Positions 32,184 through 41,108 of a stretch of DNA of 45,836 nt are shown here, piece after piece (positions within the stretch are counted from its first letter, which is position 1; every line of letters begins with the position of its first letter). The DNA comes from Bdellovibrionales bacterium (GTDB taxonomy: Bacteria; Bdellovibrionota; Bdellovibrionia; Bdellovibrionales; Bdellovibrionaceae). Position numbers and translations under genes: made by a program. The stretch spans positions 1 through 45,836 of the forward strand of contig SXSU01000027.1 of the NCBI GenBank assembly GCA_005793345.1, read 5' to 3'. The notes beneath the pieces are model-generated. The model searched no databases, was not told where the DNA came from, and was given only the letters and a program-made list of their open reading frames with translations.

Positions 32184-33071
32184 TTATGGGAGGTCAGACC
32201 AGTATTTTTTCCAACGACGATGAATCCACAACCATTGGTCTGGGTACTGGGTTATTATTTTTTCTAAAATTGAATTATAAAATTGAGTTCTATCAATTAA
32301 TATTTGTTCTCGAGTTTGTCCAACTTCTTTTTCATGATCTAAACTTACCCTCTCAAGTGATACAATGTGTGTTCTCCTTTTATCATCACGATAACAATAG
32401 ACCGGTATTACAGGTCTTGCTGTTTTAAGTGAAAAAAGTGCTAACCCACATGCTGTACCAGTATCTATGCCAAAAAATTTTGTTTCAACGCCATATGGAG
32501 GTCCCATATATTGATCCTGAACAAAGATTACGGCGTTTTTGTTTTTTAATGCTTTTAAAATATCAAATGAAGTATTACGTCCATGGGGATCAATAAATTG
32601 AGCTCCAAATTTTTTTCTTGTCCCAAACCAAAAATCGTTTAGCCATTTATATTTAAAATGTTTTGAAATAACAAACATCGGTAAACCACGATGCGAAAGC
32701 ATCGAAATCGCCATATCACCATGCCCGAGATGGAGAGCTAGAAGTAATGCTCCACCCTCCTTTAATGCTATTTCTAAACTAGAAATATCATCAAAAATAA
32801 TATTTTTTTTTATCCATTTTTCGTTGATATGTGGAAAAATGCAAAATTCTAAAAAGTTATAGAAAATATAAAAAACATGTTTTCTAACTATTTTTATCTG
32901 TTGCTCTAAAGTTAATTGAGGCATCGCTCTTTTAATATTTTCAAGCATAACTGTACGACGGAGTCTAAATAAATCAAAAAAAGTAAATGTCAAAATCCAA
33001 GATAATAAATATCTAAACGATTCAGGAAGATAAAATAAAATTCCACTTATGAAAAATCCAATTTTACTCAT
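32184..33071 (-). CDS. lpxL: Lipid A biosynthesis acyltransferase (LpxL/HtrB family)
   Basis: 295 residues with one N-terminal membrane-associated segment. The acyltransferase HX4D/E motif is HLGHGD (His 114, Asp 119) in LLLALHLGHGDM. Further family motifs: AVIFVQDQYMGPPYG, CGLALFSLKTARPVIPVY and a final DQWLWIHRRWK. It adds a secondary acyl chain to Kdo-lipid IVA or equivalent on the inner face of the inner membrane. Its ATG overlaps the stop of lpxK by one base (TAATG), so they are translationally coupled. No lpxM-like second copy is in the window. Confidence 0.9.
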   Translation of the reverse strand: MSKIGFFISGILFYLPESFRYLLSWILTFTFFDLFRLRRTVMLENIKRAMPQLTLEQQIKIVRKHVFYIFYNFLEFCIFPHINEKWIKKNIIFDDISSLEIALKEGGALLLALHLGHGDMAISMLSHRGLPMFVISKHFKYKWLNDFWFGTRKKFGAQFIDPHGRNTSFDILKALKNKNAVIFVQDQYMGPPYGVETKFFGIDTGTACGLALFSLKTARPVIPVYCYRDDKRRTHIVSLERVSLDHEKEVGQTREQILIDRTQFYNSILEKIITQYPDQWLWIHRRWKKYWSDLP

Positions 33072-34120
33072 TAGTAGAACTCCAATAATTTTAATTTATC
33101 TATTAATAGTTTTTCAAATTTAGAATCAATTTTTAATTGCATTGGAATTACAAATAAAGGAGGTCCATCAAAGGGCCACTCACGCAATTTAACGGCGTCT
33201 TTTTCGGTTGTTAAACAAATACTTCCTTTAGATTCTTCTATAAGTTTTGAAATCAAACTTTGATCAAATAAACTATGATCAGGTAAAGACTTAAAATCTT
33301 TTATTGTTAAATTTTTATTTTTTAGGGTTTGTGCAAACTGCTCTGGATGTGCGAGCCCTGCAAAAACAAAATAAGATTTTAATCCAGACCAGTTTTCAAG
33401 TAACGTTCCACCAAAATGGATTGGTTCTCCTAAAACTTGTTCAGATTCTATTATTAATTTTTGAGTGCCTTGGAGCGAAATTTTCTGAACAATATTTTTT
33501 AAATTTAAATAAGTCTCTTCATTTTTAATTTCACATTTTGTGAAAATAATAATATGAGAGCGATTTAAACTCTGAATGGGCTCACGTAAAAACCCAGTTG
33601 GAGGAAACAAATAATAACTCCAGGGTACTGAAACATCACAAAGTACGATATCCAAATCTCGTTCAAGCTTAAAATGTTGAAATCCATCGTCAATAATAAG
33701 TATGTTCGTTTCGGGTTCTTGACTTAATAATTCTAATGCTGAAATTGATTTTTGAGGTCCTGAAAAAACAATAACATCTGGATTTTTACTTTGAATCAAA
33801 ACCGCCTCATCACCAAAATAAAGTGGAGACGAAATATGAATTTGCACTCGTTCAGATTTATTATTGAGTGCTTTATAATTGCGAGCAACTACCCCAATTT
33901 TTTTTTCTGGATTTACTTTTTTTAAAACATTAAGCAACCAAAGTGTAAACGGAGTTTTTCCTGTGCCCCCCATACTAATATTACCAATGCTTAAAACAGG
34001 TATTTTTACTTTAATTGATTTTAAAATTTTTTTCTTATATAAAAATAATCTTACTTTGGTGAGTAATACAAATAAGGGAGTTAAAATTTTAGTAAAGATT
34101 AAACTTATTTTTTTTTTCAA
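33071..34120 (-). CDS. lpxK: Tetraacyldisaccharide 4'-kinase LpxK
   Basis: 349 residues. The start is a TTG at 34120 that overlaps the LpxB stop (TTGA); AAGGA lies 9 nt upstream and no ATG follows nearby, so TTG is accepted. An N-terminal hydrophobic anchor is followed by the LpxK P-loop SIGNISMGGTGKTPFTLWL (about residues 44-62). DDGFQHFKLERDLDIVLCD carries the family's catalytic DDGFQH. Later: LFPPTGFLREPIQSL, FAGLAHPEQF and LTTEKDAVKL. The enzyme phosphorylates the 4' position of the lipid A disaccharide. Flanked by lpxB and lpxL in one operon. Confidence 0.93.
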   Translation of the reverse strand: MKKKISLIFTKILTPLFVLLTKVRLFLYKKKILKSIKVKIPVLSIGNISMGGTGKTPFTLWLLNVLKKVNPEKKIGVVARNYKALNNKSERVQIHISSPLYFGDEAVLIQSKNPDVIVFSGPQKSISALELLSQEPETNILIIDDGFQHFKLERDLDIVLCDVSVPWSYYLFPPTGFLREPIQSLNRSHIIIFTKCEIKNEETYLNLKNIVQKISLQGTQKLIIESEQVLGEPIHFGGTLLENWSGLKSYFVFAGLAHPEQFAQTLKNKNLTIKDFKSLPDHSLFDQSLISKLIEESKGSICLTTEKDAVKLREWPFDGPPLFVIPMQLKIDSKFEKLLIDKLKLLEFY

Positions 34121-35343
34121 GATTTTTTATCCTTAGTACTTTCAAAAATAAATTGCTCAATATTTTTAGCAACACGAGCTGTTACTGTTTCATTTAAAAA
34201 AAGATGTTCAACATCACTTTGCTCTTGAAACATAAGTTTACTTTTTAACAATTGTAAATTTTGAATGACTTCACTTCTATAGGGCTCATCAAATAAAGCT
34301 TTTTCTAGCAAGGGAATAATTTTTTCGGGAACAGCATTTTCTTGAAAAAGTTCAGGAACAATTTCTTTTTGAAAAATCAAATTTACTAATCCAAAAAAAC
34401 CTTTAACAATTCGTCGCCCCACAAATGCTGTTAAAAAATTTACTTTATAAATAATTACCATTGGTTTTTCTAGCAAACCAACCATTAGGGTGGCTGTACC
34501 CGATGCCGCTAATACAGCATCAGCCAAACGAATCATTTTAAATGGTTCGTCTTTAAATAATAAATATGGGATTTTTAATTCCTCTAGTCGATCCTTAATT
34601 TGTTCTTTCGAATAGGTTGGTGCCACCATAATTATGACAAAAACATTTGGATGATTTTTCTTGAGCTGATTTACAACTTCAATCTGTGTTGGTAAAATTT
34701 TATCAAGTTCGCTATCTCTTGAACCTGGCATTAGTCCTAATACTTTTGCAGAAACAGGAATACCCATTCGAGCTCTTTGTTTTGCAATTTCTAGGGGATT
34801 ATTTAAATCTTTATTAGATACTAAACTAAGTTCGTCCATCAAGGGATGCCCAACAAACTCTACTGGAACATCAAATTTTTTGTAAAATTCTTCTTCAAAT
34901 GGAAAAACAACAAGCATTTTAGAAACATATTTTTTAATGGTATAAACACGGTCTTGTTTCCAAGCCCAAACTTGGGGTGAAATATAATATACAACTGGAA
35001 CTTTGTATTGATGTAATATTTTAGCTAATCGTAAATTAAAGCCTGGATAATCAATTAATACGGCCACACTCGGTGGATTTTTTTTAATCTCTTCACATAT
35101 ATTATTAAAGACACTTTTAATATGAGAGTAATGTTTTAAAACTTCAACAAAACCAACCACAGCCATTTCTTCTGCTCTACCAAAACAATTAAAACCTAAA
35201 GTTTCCATTTTCCGACTGCCAACCCCAAAATAAAAATAATTTTTTTTATTTGATTGCCAATACTCCATTAATCTCTCGGCGTAAAGTACACCAGAGGCTT
35301 CTGCTGCAATGATGAGGATTCGTTTAGAATCTAGATTTGACAT
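34117..35343 (-). CDS. lpxB: Lipid-A-disaccharide synthase LpxB
   Basis: 408 residues, slightly longer than E. coli LpxB (382). Family motifs: RILIIAAEASGVLYAERL at the N-terminus, FGVGSRKMETLGF, VAVLIDYPGFNLRLAKIL, PVVYYISPQVWAWKQDRV, EFVGHPLMDE and LGLMPGSRDSELDKILP. The usual SGDxxGA reads SGVLYAE, so the Asp is missing. The enzyme joins UDP-2,3-diacyl-GlcN (or its diamino analogue) and lipid X to form the beta-1,6 disaccharide. It overlaps lpxK by 4 nt and lies 2 nt after the Gfo/Idh gene, so the order gfo-lpxB-lpxK-lpxL is a single unit. Confidence 0.92.
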   Translation of the reverse strand: MSNLDSKRILIIAAEASGVLYAERLMEYWQSNKKNYFYFGVGSRKMETLGFNCFGRAEEMAVVGFVEVLKHYSHIKSVFNNICEEIKKNPPSVAVLIDYPGFNLRLAKILHQYKVPVVYYISPQVWAWKQDRVYTIKKYVSKMLVVFPFEEEFYKKFDVPVEFVGHPLMDELSLVSNKDLNNPLEIAKQRARMGIPVSAKVLGLMPGSRDSELDKILPTQIEVVNQLKKNHPNVFVIIMVAPTYSKEQIKDRLEELKIPYLLFKDEPFKMIRLADAVLAASGTATLMVGLLEKPMVIIYKVNFLTAFVGRRIVKGFFGLVNLIFQKEIVPELFQENAVPEKIIPLLEKALFDEPYRSEVIQNLQLLKSKLMFQEQSDVEHLFLNETVTARVAKNIEQFIFESTKDKKS

Positions 35344-35345
35344 AA

Positions 35346-36236
35346 TTATTTACACAAAGCTTGATATACTTTTTCAACATTAATTAATGCAAGCAAACCA
35401 GCTTCACCGCTTACTGGAGCTGTAGTATTGTTACGAACCGAATCAATAAATAAATCAGTTTCCACCTGAAGGGCATCAACTTTATCAATAGATATTTTTT
35501 CTGAGGTTGTTAGTTTTTCTAACTCAATTTGACCAAGATTCAAGAACCACTCATCGGCCCAAATTTCACGGCGAACCACAGGGGATACCCTTGAGGCTTT
35601 GATCATACAATTAAAACCAGAACTGTATTCTAAAAATGCGACTGCCCAATCATGGGTTTTGGATTTTACAATTTGCCCTTCCACTTGTACTTTCTTTAAT
35701 TCGCCAACATTTAGTGATGAGACTAAATCCATATCATGAATCATTAAATCATGAAGAACACTAACATCAGTTCCACGCTCTTTGAAAGGACCCATACGAT
35801 AAAGCTCCATAAATTTTGGAGTTTTAGACTTTAGTTCATTCCATTTTTTAAATACCGGATTAAATCTCTCAATATGACCAACACTTAATTTTAAATTATT
35901 TTTTTTTGCAAGGGCTATTAATTTTTCTGCTTGATGAACTTCGGCAGTAATTGGTTTTTCAACATTGACATGAATTCCTGAATTTAACAAAAACTCACAT
36001 ATTTCAAAATGGGACTGAGTCGTTGAAGCAACTGTTACAAGATCAACTTCTCCAACTAGACTTTGCAATTGTGTATAAGCTTTTACGCCAAGGGATTCAG
36101 CGACTTTTTGGGCTTGAGGCGCGTAAACATCAAAAACACCTTTGAAATCAACAAGAGAATTATTTTTATGTTTTTGAGCATGAAAGGTACCTAAATAACC
36201 AACACCGACTACAGCACTTCTTAATTTCTTACCCAT
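35346..36236 (-). CDS. Gfo/Idh/MocA-family oxidoreductase, candidate GnnA
   Basis: 296 residues. The Rossmann loop AVVGVGYLGTFHAQKH (GxGxxG) and the family's EKP motif in HVNVEKPITAEVHQAEKL are clear, as is LSVGHIERFNPVFKKW. MIHDMDLVSSL carries His/Asp residues near the active site. It lies between lpxA and lpxB. In Acidithiobacillus, GnnA of this family sits at the same place and oxidises UDP-GlcNAc at C3 so that GnnB can aminate it, giving amide-linked lipid A; Bdellovibrio lipid A is known to contain 2,3-diaminoglucose. But Gfo/Idh genes also occur at this spot in other bacteria, and the aminotransferase GnnB is not in this window. So the GnnA assignment is plausible, not proven. Confidence 0.85.
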   Translation of the reverse strand: MGKKLRSAVVGVGYLGTFHAQKHKNNSLVDFKGVFDVYAPQAQKVAESLGVKAYTQLQSLVGEVDLVTVASTTQSHFEICEFLLNSGIHVNVEKPITAEVHQAEKLIALAKKNNLKLSVGHIERFNPVFKKWNELKSKTPKFMELYRMGPFKERGTDVSVLHDLMIHDMDLVSSLNVGELKKVQVEGQIVKSKTHDWAVAFLEYSSGFNCMIKASRVSPVVRREIWADEWFLNLGQIELEKLTTSEKISIDKVDALQVETDLFIDSVRNNTTAPVSGEAGLLALINVEKVYQALCK

Positions 36237-36246
36237 ATTATTACCC

Positions 36247-37044
36247 CTACCCTTCTTTGGCTATTCCACGCTTGGACTCTCTGATAAACTTAATCATATA
36301 TTCAATATTTTCTGAAGGATTACATTCGGTGTCTATTCTTGCTAACGCTTCTTCTACAGTTTCAGAACCCATGATTAATATTCGAACGGCTCTATGGATA
36401 TTATCAACTTCTTCCCGTGGTACACCTTTTCTAGCCAATCCAATTTTATTTGTAGCACGAATAATTGCGTGATTTCCTTGGGCACGTGTAAATGGTAAAA
36501 TATCTTTATTAACTATACTACCTCCGGCAATAAACGCACCTTTACCTACTCGAGTAAATTGATTAAAAGCACACATACCACCAACGACAACACCATCTGC
36601 CACTTCACAATGACCACCAATATGCGAATCATTGGCAACAATGACATGATTTGCAATTTTACAATCATGACCGACATGTGTGTAAGACATAAAATAACAA
36701 TTGGAACCAATTTCAGTTTTTTTATCACCCTTACTTGTCGCTAAATTCATAGAACTAAACTCACGAAAAACATTATTATCACCAATAATAAGTGAAGTTT
36801 CCTCACCCTTGTATGTCACATCTTGTGGAGGACCACCAATGACTGCTCCTGGATGCAAATGATTATTGGCACCAATCTCAACATATCCACCCTTGCTACC
36901 AATTGAAACATGCCCTTCAACCAAGGTGCCTTTTCCGACTTTTACTTTTCCTTGAATCAAACAATAGGGACCAATCACAACATCTTCGTCCATTTGAAGA
37001 TCACCGTAAATAACTGTAGTTGGATGCACAGAGGGAGCTGCCAT
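36247..37044 (-). CDS. lpxA: Acyl-ACP:UDP-GlcNAc O-acyltransferase LpxA
   Basis: 265 residues, matching the family length of about 262. The first two thirds are hexapeptide repeats of a left-handed beta-helix (VIGPYCLIQGKVKVGKGTLV, VEIGANNHLHPGAVIG). The catalytic His is His 126 in YTHVGHDCKIANHVIVAND (equivalent to E. coli His 125). GGPPQDVTYKGEETSLIIGD matches the family's substrate loop. A helical C-terminal domain (FTRAQGNHAIIRATNKIGLA, then ARKGVPREEVDNIHRAVRIL) closes the trimer. It adds the 3-acyl chain to UDP-GlcNAc, or N-acylates UDP-GlcNAc3N if the neighbour is GnnA. 18 nt downstream of fabZ. Confidence 0.95.
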   Translation of the reverse strand: MAAPSVHPTTVIYGDLQMDEDVVIGPYCLIQGKVKVGKGTLVEGHVSIGSKGGYVEIGANNHLHPGAVIGGPPQDVTYKGEETSLIIGDNNVFREFSSMNLATSKGDKKTEIGSNCYFMSYTHVGHDCKIANHVIVANDSHIGGHCEVADGVVVGGMCAFNQFTRVGKGAFIAGGSIVNKDILPFTRAQGNHAIIRATNKIGLARKGVPREEVDNIHRAVRILIMGSETVEEALARIDTECNPSENIEYMIKFIRESKRGIAKEG

Positions 37045-37062
37045 TACACACTTTACCTTTCT

Positions 37063-37542
37063 TTAATTTTCAATGAGTGGAAAAACTTTTGCTAAAATTT
37101 CGGCTTCAGCGACAATATCATCTCCTACAAAAATTTGACCGCCAAAAACTAAGATTTGACCTCGATCTTTTCGACAATCCATTTTAATAACTAATTGATC
37201 GCCAGGTAAAACAGGTTTTCGAAACCGAGCTTCATTAACACCAACAAATGCCACATCAAATCGTTCACCTGTTGGGCGATAACATAACAATGCTCCAACT
37301 TGAGCCATTACTTCTAACATAATGACTGCTGGCATGACCGGGCGATGGGGAAAATGTCCTTGAAAATAGGGTTCATTAATCGTTACATTTTTTACTGCAA
37401 CAATTTTTGTACCCGTTCGATTGGTTGCAAAATCAGGTCCTGGAATTTTTTCAAGAACTTTATCCACTAGAATAAAAGGATGTCTGTGAGGAAGTATTTT
37501 AACAATTTCATTAAAACCCATTATAGGTGTTTTAGTTGTCAT
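37063..37542 (-). CDS. fabZ: 3-hydroxyacyl-ACP dehydratase FabZ
   Basis: 159 residues from the ATG at 37542; AAGGA lies 7 nt upstream, immediately after the Skp stop codon, so a longer start in that gene is rejected. The hot-dog fold motifs are visible: IVKILPHRHPFILVDKVLE and the catalytic His 63 in YFQGHFPHRPVMP with Glu 77 in AVIMLEVMAQVGA; the usual MPGV reads MPAV. It dehydrates 3-hydroxyacyl-ACP in fatty acid elongation and competes with LpxA for hydroxyacyl-ACP, hence the common fabZ-lpxA pairing. Between skp and lpxA in the operon. Confidence 0.95.
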   Translation of the reverse strand: MTTKTPIMGFNEIVKILPHRHPFILVDKVLEKIPGPDFATNRTGTKIVAVKNVTINEPYFQGHFPHRPVMPAVIMLEVMAQVGALLCYRPTGERFDVAFVGVNEARFRKPVLPGDQLVIKMDCRKDRGQILVFGGQIFVGDDIVAEAEILAKVFPLIEN

Positions 37543-37552
37543 TTTAAAATCC

Positions 37553-38059
37553 TTATTTTGCTTTTTCAAATTCTTTCACTACTTTTTCAGTAATATCTAA
37601 ATCGCCTTTTACCCAAAGAACGCTTTGTTCATTTTTTTCTAAAATAACAGAGTAAGATTCATCTTTTGCCATTTTATCAATAATGTTTTTCATTTTTTCT
37701 AAAATAGGAGCTGTTAAATCTCTTTCTTTTTTCTGAATTTCCATTTGGTTTTTACCAACTAAATCTCTATAGCTCATCATCTCTTCTTGCACTTCTACTT
37801 GTTTTTTTTGAAAAGCCTCTTCTGAGAGTACAGCTTTTTTCTTCTCTAGATCTTCAGTCTTCTTTTTAATATCAGATTCTTTTGTTTCGATTTCTTTTTT
37901 ACGTTTATTAAATTCGGTTTCTAATTCCGTTTTTGCTTTTTTACCAGCACTTGTTGATTGAATTGCTTTTTGTAAATCCACATAGCCAATTTTAATATCT
38001 GCAAGAGCAAAACTGCTGTACATGATGATTGTTACAAGTGATGTGATTAAAGTTTTCAT
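37553..38059 (-). CDS. skp: Skp/OmpH-like periplasmic chaperone
   Basis: 168 residues. Signal peptide MKTLITSLVTIIMYSSFALA. The mature protein starts DIKIGYVDLQKAIQSTSAGK, the Skp/OmpH N-terminal signature. It continues with a long charged coiled coil (ETEFNKRKKEIETKESDIKK, EEAFQKKQVEVQEEMMSYRD) that forms the tentacles of the trimeric chaperone, and ends with a short strand region (YSVILEKNEQSVLWV). It carries unfolded outer-membrane proteins to BamA. Located between bamA and fabZ, the usual conserved order, though lpxD, often next to it, is absent. Confidence 0.93.
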   Translation of the reverse strand: MKTLITSLVTIIMYSSFALADIKIGYVDLQKAIQSTSAGKKAKTELETEFNKRKKEIETKESDIKKKTEDLEKKKAVLSEEAFQKKQVEVQEEMMSYRDLVGKNQMEIQKKERDLTAPILEKMKNIIDKMAKDESYSVILEKNEQSVLWVKGDLDITEKVVKEFEKAK

Positions 38060-38146
38060 ATTTTAGGCTCCTCTATAAGTCTTTCTTTTTTTTAATTAAA
38101 TTAATTTTAAGTATTTTATATTAACACTTCTAATTTGCGTTATTGG

Positions 38147-40501
38147 TTAAAATGGTGTTCCAATCGAAAATTCAAAATTCATTGGGTCGTATTCATATGC
38201 AGAGTTATTTTTTACAGGAAATCCCCACTCAAAGCGTAAAGGCCCGATTGGCGAAAACCAGCGAATACCAAAACCCACATCACTATAAAAATTATTATTT
38301 GTGATATGATCTTCAGCCTGCCCCACATCATAAAATGTAACACCCTTTATGCCAGCTTCCGCAATTAATGGGAATTCAAACTCCATTGAGTAATAAAATT
38401 GTTGCTGACCACCAAATGGTCTATAGGACTCTTTGGTGGCTTTTTCTTCTGAATAATTTCTTGGAGAATCCATTAAATATTTTTTTCGCATAAGAGATAA
38501 TTTTCTTTTCCCTACAGTATACATTTGATAGCCACGAAGTGAATAAGCGCCTCCCAACAAATACAATTCATTAAATGGTGGAGCCTTTCCATCTTGTGAA
38601 CGAATCTCGCCAAATGTTATATTATTTCTCCATACAACATCCCAAAATACTTTTTGAAAATACTTAAATGAGGTTTGGGTTTTAATATAATGAAGATCGC
38701 CCCCCAAACCTGCATACTCAACAGACCCACTTGCATAAACCCCCTTTGAAGGGCTAAAACGATCGTTACGCTTATCATATTCGATAGTAGCTGTTACAGA
38801 ACTTGTCTTTCCCGAAGCTGTATCCAATGGAAATAAATCCAAATCTGTATACTTAACATTGTTTTCTACGATTTCATCAAGTTTAGTATTATCATATCTG
38901 TATTTTAAAAACGCTGCGACATTCTCTGATAAAGGATGTCCAACACGTACAGCCCCTCCCGTTACCATTTGGTGATAGTCAGAACGATTTGATATACTTT
39001 GATATAAGTCGTAACCTAAAGACCAATCCGTGTCGTTGTAATTTGGTTCTGTAAAATTGAGATTATAATAAGAACCAGCTTCACTTATATTTAATGATGC
39101 TCCTAATTTTTGACCTTTACCTAAAAAGTTAGATTGATTAACTTGTCCCGTAAAGGTTCCCTTAGTTGCACTACTATAGCCTGCACCCAATTGAATCGAG
39201 CCTGTATTTCGCTCTTTTATAACAACATCAATATTTAATAAATCTGGGTTTTCGGGAGGAGTGGAAGTTTTAAAATTAACTTCGTCAAAAAAACCCAAGC
39301 GTTGAACATTTTCTAATGATTCACGTTTTTTTGTTTCGTTATACAATTCACCCTCTAAAATTTTTAACTCCCGTCGAATGACTTTGTCCCGTGTTTTACT
39401 ATTTCCTATGACATTAATATTTCCAAAATAAACTTTATTTCCCTTATCGAATTCAAAAATAATATCTACTCGTTTATCTTTTTCATCAATTTGAGGTCGA
39501 GGTATCACATTGGCAAAAGCATAACCTAAATCACCGTATTTAGCAGAAAGTTCACTTAAATCTTTTTGTAAAACTTCTTGTGAGAAAAATTTATTGTCTT
39601 TTATTTTAATTGTAGAATTTAGTTCTTCTGTACTAAATAACAAATCACCAGTAAATTCGACACTGCCCACTCTAAATTGACTGCCTTCATCTACTTTTAT
39701 TGTAATATATATTCCCTTTTTATCAGGAGTTACATAAACCTGAGGTCGGTCTATTTTGACTTGAATATAACCTTCATTAAAATATAAAAATTTAAGTAAT
39801 TGCAAGTCATGATCAAAACCTTCTTGCTTATAGGCGCCTGATCCAGACATAAAACTAAAATACCCACCCTCTTGAGTAACCATTTTATTTTTAAGAGCTT
39901 GATCTTTTAATTTTTCGTTTCCAATAAATCTAATTTTTTTAACTTTGACTTTATCATTTTCTCGAATATCAAAGATGAGCTTTTGTGTTTCACCTTTTAC
40001 AACTTCTTCCCAACGAATATCAACTTTTGCTAAAAAGAAGCCTTTATCTTCATACATTTTAATTATCTTATCTTGTGCCTCTTTAACTTTATTTGAATTA
40101 ATAATTTCAAATGCTTTAAGCCCTGTAGCCTCAGTAAGATCTTCATCTTTGATTTCATTGTTACCTTGATAAACAATTTCAGATATCGAAGGTTTCTCTA
40201 CAACCTTATAAGTCAACTCGACATTATTTCCTGTTGTTGTTTTATGAACCTCAATATCATTAAAATAGCCAAGTTTAAAAAGTTGTTGAACATCTTCAGA
40301 AACTTGATCTTTAGAAAAAGGAGAACCTTCTTTACTCTTAATTCGAGCCAATATGGCATCTTTTTCTAATTTTCTTTGACCTTCAATACTTACTTTAGAA
40401 ATTGTTGCCTCTGAAGATTGGGCGAATGCAAACGTTGAATTCAAACACACTATCCAGATACTACAAAACAAAATGTATTTATTTACAAAATTTAATTTCA
40501 A
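38147..40501 (-). CDS. bamA: Outer membrane protein assembly factor BamA
   Basis: 784 residues. Signal peptide (FCSIWIVCLNSTFAFA). Five POTRA domains occupy about residues 30-420 (ATISKVSIEGQRKLEKDAIL, KPSISEIVYQGNNEIKDEDL, KVKVKKIRFIGNEKLKDQAL, FRVGSVEFTGDLLFSTEELN, VYFGNINVIGNSKTRDKVIR). A 16-strand Omp85 barrel follows, with LYLLGGAYSLRGYQMYTVGK containing the invariant RGY of loop 6 and YSDVGFGIRWFSPIGPLRFE near the end. The last residue is Phe. It inserts beta-barrel proteins into the outer membrane. First gene of the minus-strand envelope operon; a TTGACA-like -35 (minus strand, 40573-40568) is upstream, but no clean -10 is seen. Confidence 0.96.
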   Translation of the reverse strand: MKLNFVNKYILFCSIWIVCLNSTFAFAQSSEATISKVSIEGQRKLEKDAILARIKSKEGSPFSKDQVSEDVQQLFKLGYFNDIEVHKTTTGNNVELTYKVVEKPSISEIVYQGNNEIKDEDLTEATGLKAFEIINSNKVKEAQDKIIKMYEDKGFFLAKVDIRWEEVVKGETQKLIFDIRENDKVKVKKIRFIGNEKLKDQALKNKMVTQEGGYFSFMSGSGAYKQEGFDHDLQLLKFLYFNEGYIQVKIDRPQVYVTPDKKGIYITIKVDEGSQFRVGSVEFTGDLLFSTEELNSTIKIKDNKFFSQEVLQKDLSELSAKYGDLGYAFANVIPRPQIDEKDKRVDIIFEFDKGNKVYFGNINVIGNSKTRDKVIRRELKILEGELYNETKKRESLENVQRLGFFDEVNFKTSTPPENPDLLNIDVVIKERNTGSIQLGAGYSSATKGTFTGQVNQSNFLGKGQKLGASLNISEAGSYYNLNFTEPNYNDTDWSLGYDLYQSISNRSDYHQMVTGGAVRVGHPLSENVAAFLKYRYDNTKLDEIVENNVKYTDLDLFPLDTASGKTSSVTATIEYDKRNDRFSPSKGVYASGSVEYAGLGGDLHYIKTQTSFKYFQKVFWDVVWRNNITFGEIRSQDGKAPPFNELYLLGGAYSLRGYQMYTVGKRKLSLMRKKYLMDSPRNYSEEKATKESYRPFGGQQQFYYSMEFEFPLIAEAGIKGVTFYDVGQAEDHITNNNFYSDVGFGIRWFSPIGPLRFEWGFPVKNNSAYEYDPMNFEFSIGTPF

Positions 40502-40718
40502 CGTGAATTACCTACTTTTTAAAAATTCTTTCATTTAACAGTGAGACTAGCTTGATCAAAAAATACTTGTCAAAAAAAGGATCGAAAACTAACTTGTTGC
40601 ATTATTTATGTTTTTCTTAATTTTTACTACTTTATACAATTTAAATTCCATAAATAAATGACTTCTCTCTTCTAACATTGACTTGTGCTTAATATTCTAA
40701 CAGCATTAAAAGTTAAAT

Positions 40719-41108
40719 ATGTTTTTTCAATTTATAATTAAAAATTTTAAAAATTTGACTATTGGATCAACTAACTTCGCATCACATCATGAAAATCCTA
40801 ATTTTAAAATTTCACTGATTGAATGCAATCCGGAATATTTAGTTTTTTCATTGTCTGAGCAAAATATTAGTAAAGACAATATAGTACAATTTCGTTTTAT
40901 TATTAACATCGGTAAACACATCTTTGATTTTGTTATGAACGGTAAAGTTATTAGCGTAGAAAAGTCCAATGACCAAACTGAACCTCTTAAAGTAGAAGTA
41001 AGATTCACTCAATTTAATAAAAAAGATTGGCTTGAATTTTTAAATTTAATCGAAAATAAGCAAATACATCTCAATGATTTATTATTGCAACTGAGGGGAT
41101 TTAAGTAA
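40719..41108 (+). CDS. Small protein with possible PilZ-like domain
   Basis: 129 residues, cytoplasmic. The order of strands (FKISLIECNPEYLVFSLSEQ, QFRFIINIGKHIFDFVMNGK, VISVEKSNDQTEPLKVEVRF, then FTQFNKKDWLEFLNLIENKQ) is like the six-stranded barrel of PilZ domains ending in a helix, with VEVRF at the position of the usual (I)G(V)xF strand. The c-di-GMP-binding RxxxR and DxSxxG motifs are not present, so if PilZ-like it may be a degenerate type. Its stop codon is directly followed by the ATG of the receiver-TPR gene, suggesting they work together. Divergent from bamA. Confidence 0.55.
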   Translation: MFFQFIIKNFKNLTIGSTNFASHHENPNFKISLIECNPEYLVFSLSEQNISKDNIVQFRFIINIGKHIFDFVMNGKVISVEKSNDQTEPLKVEVRFTQFNKKDWLEFLNLIENKQIHLNDLLLQLRGFK

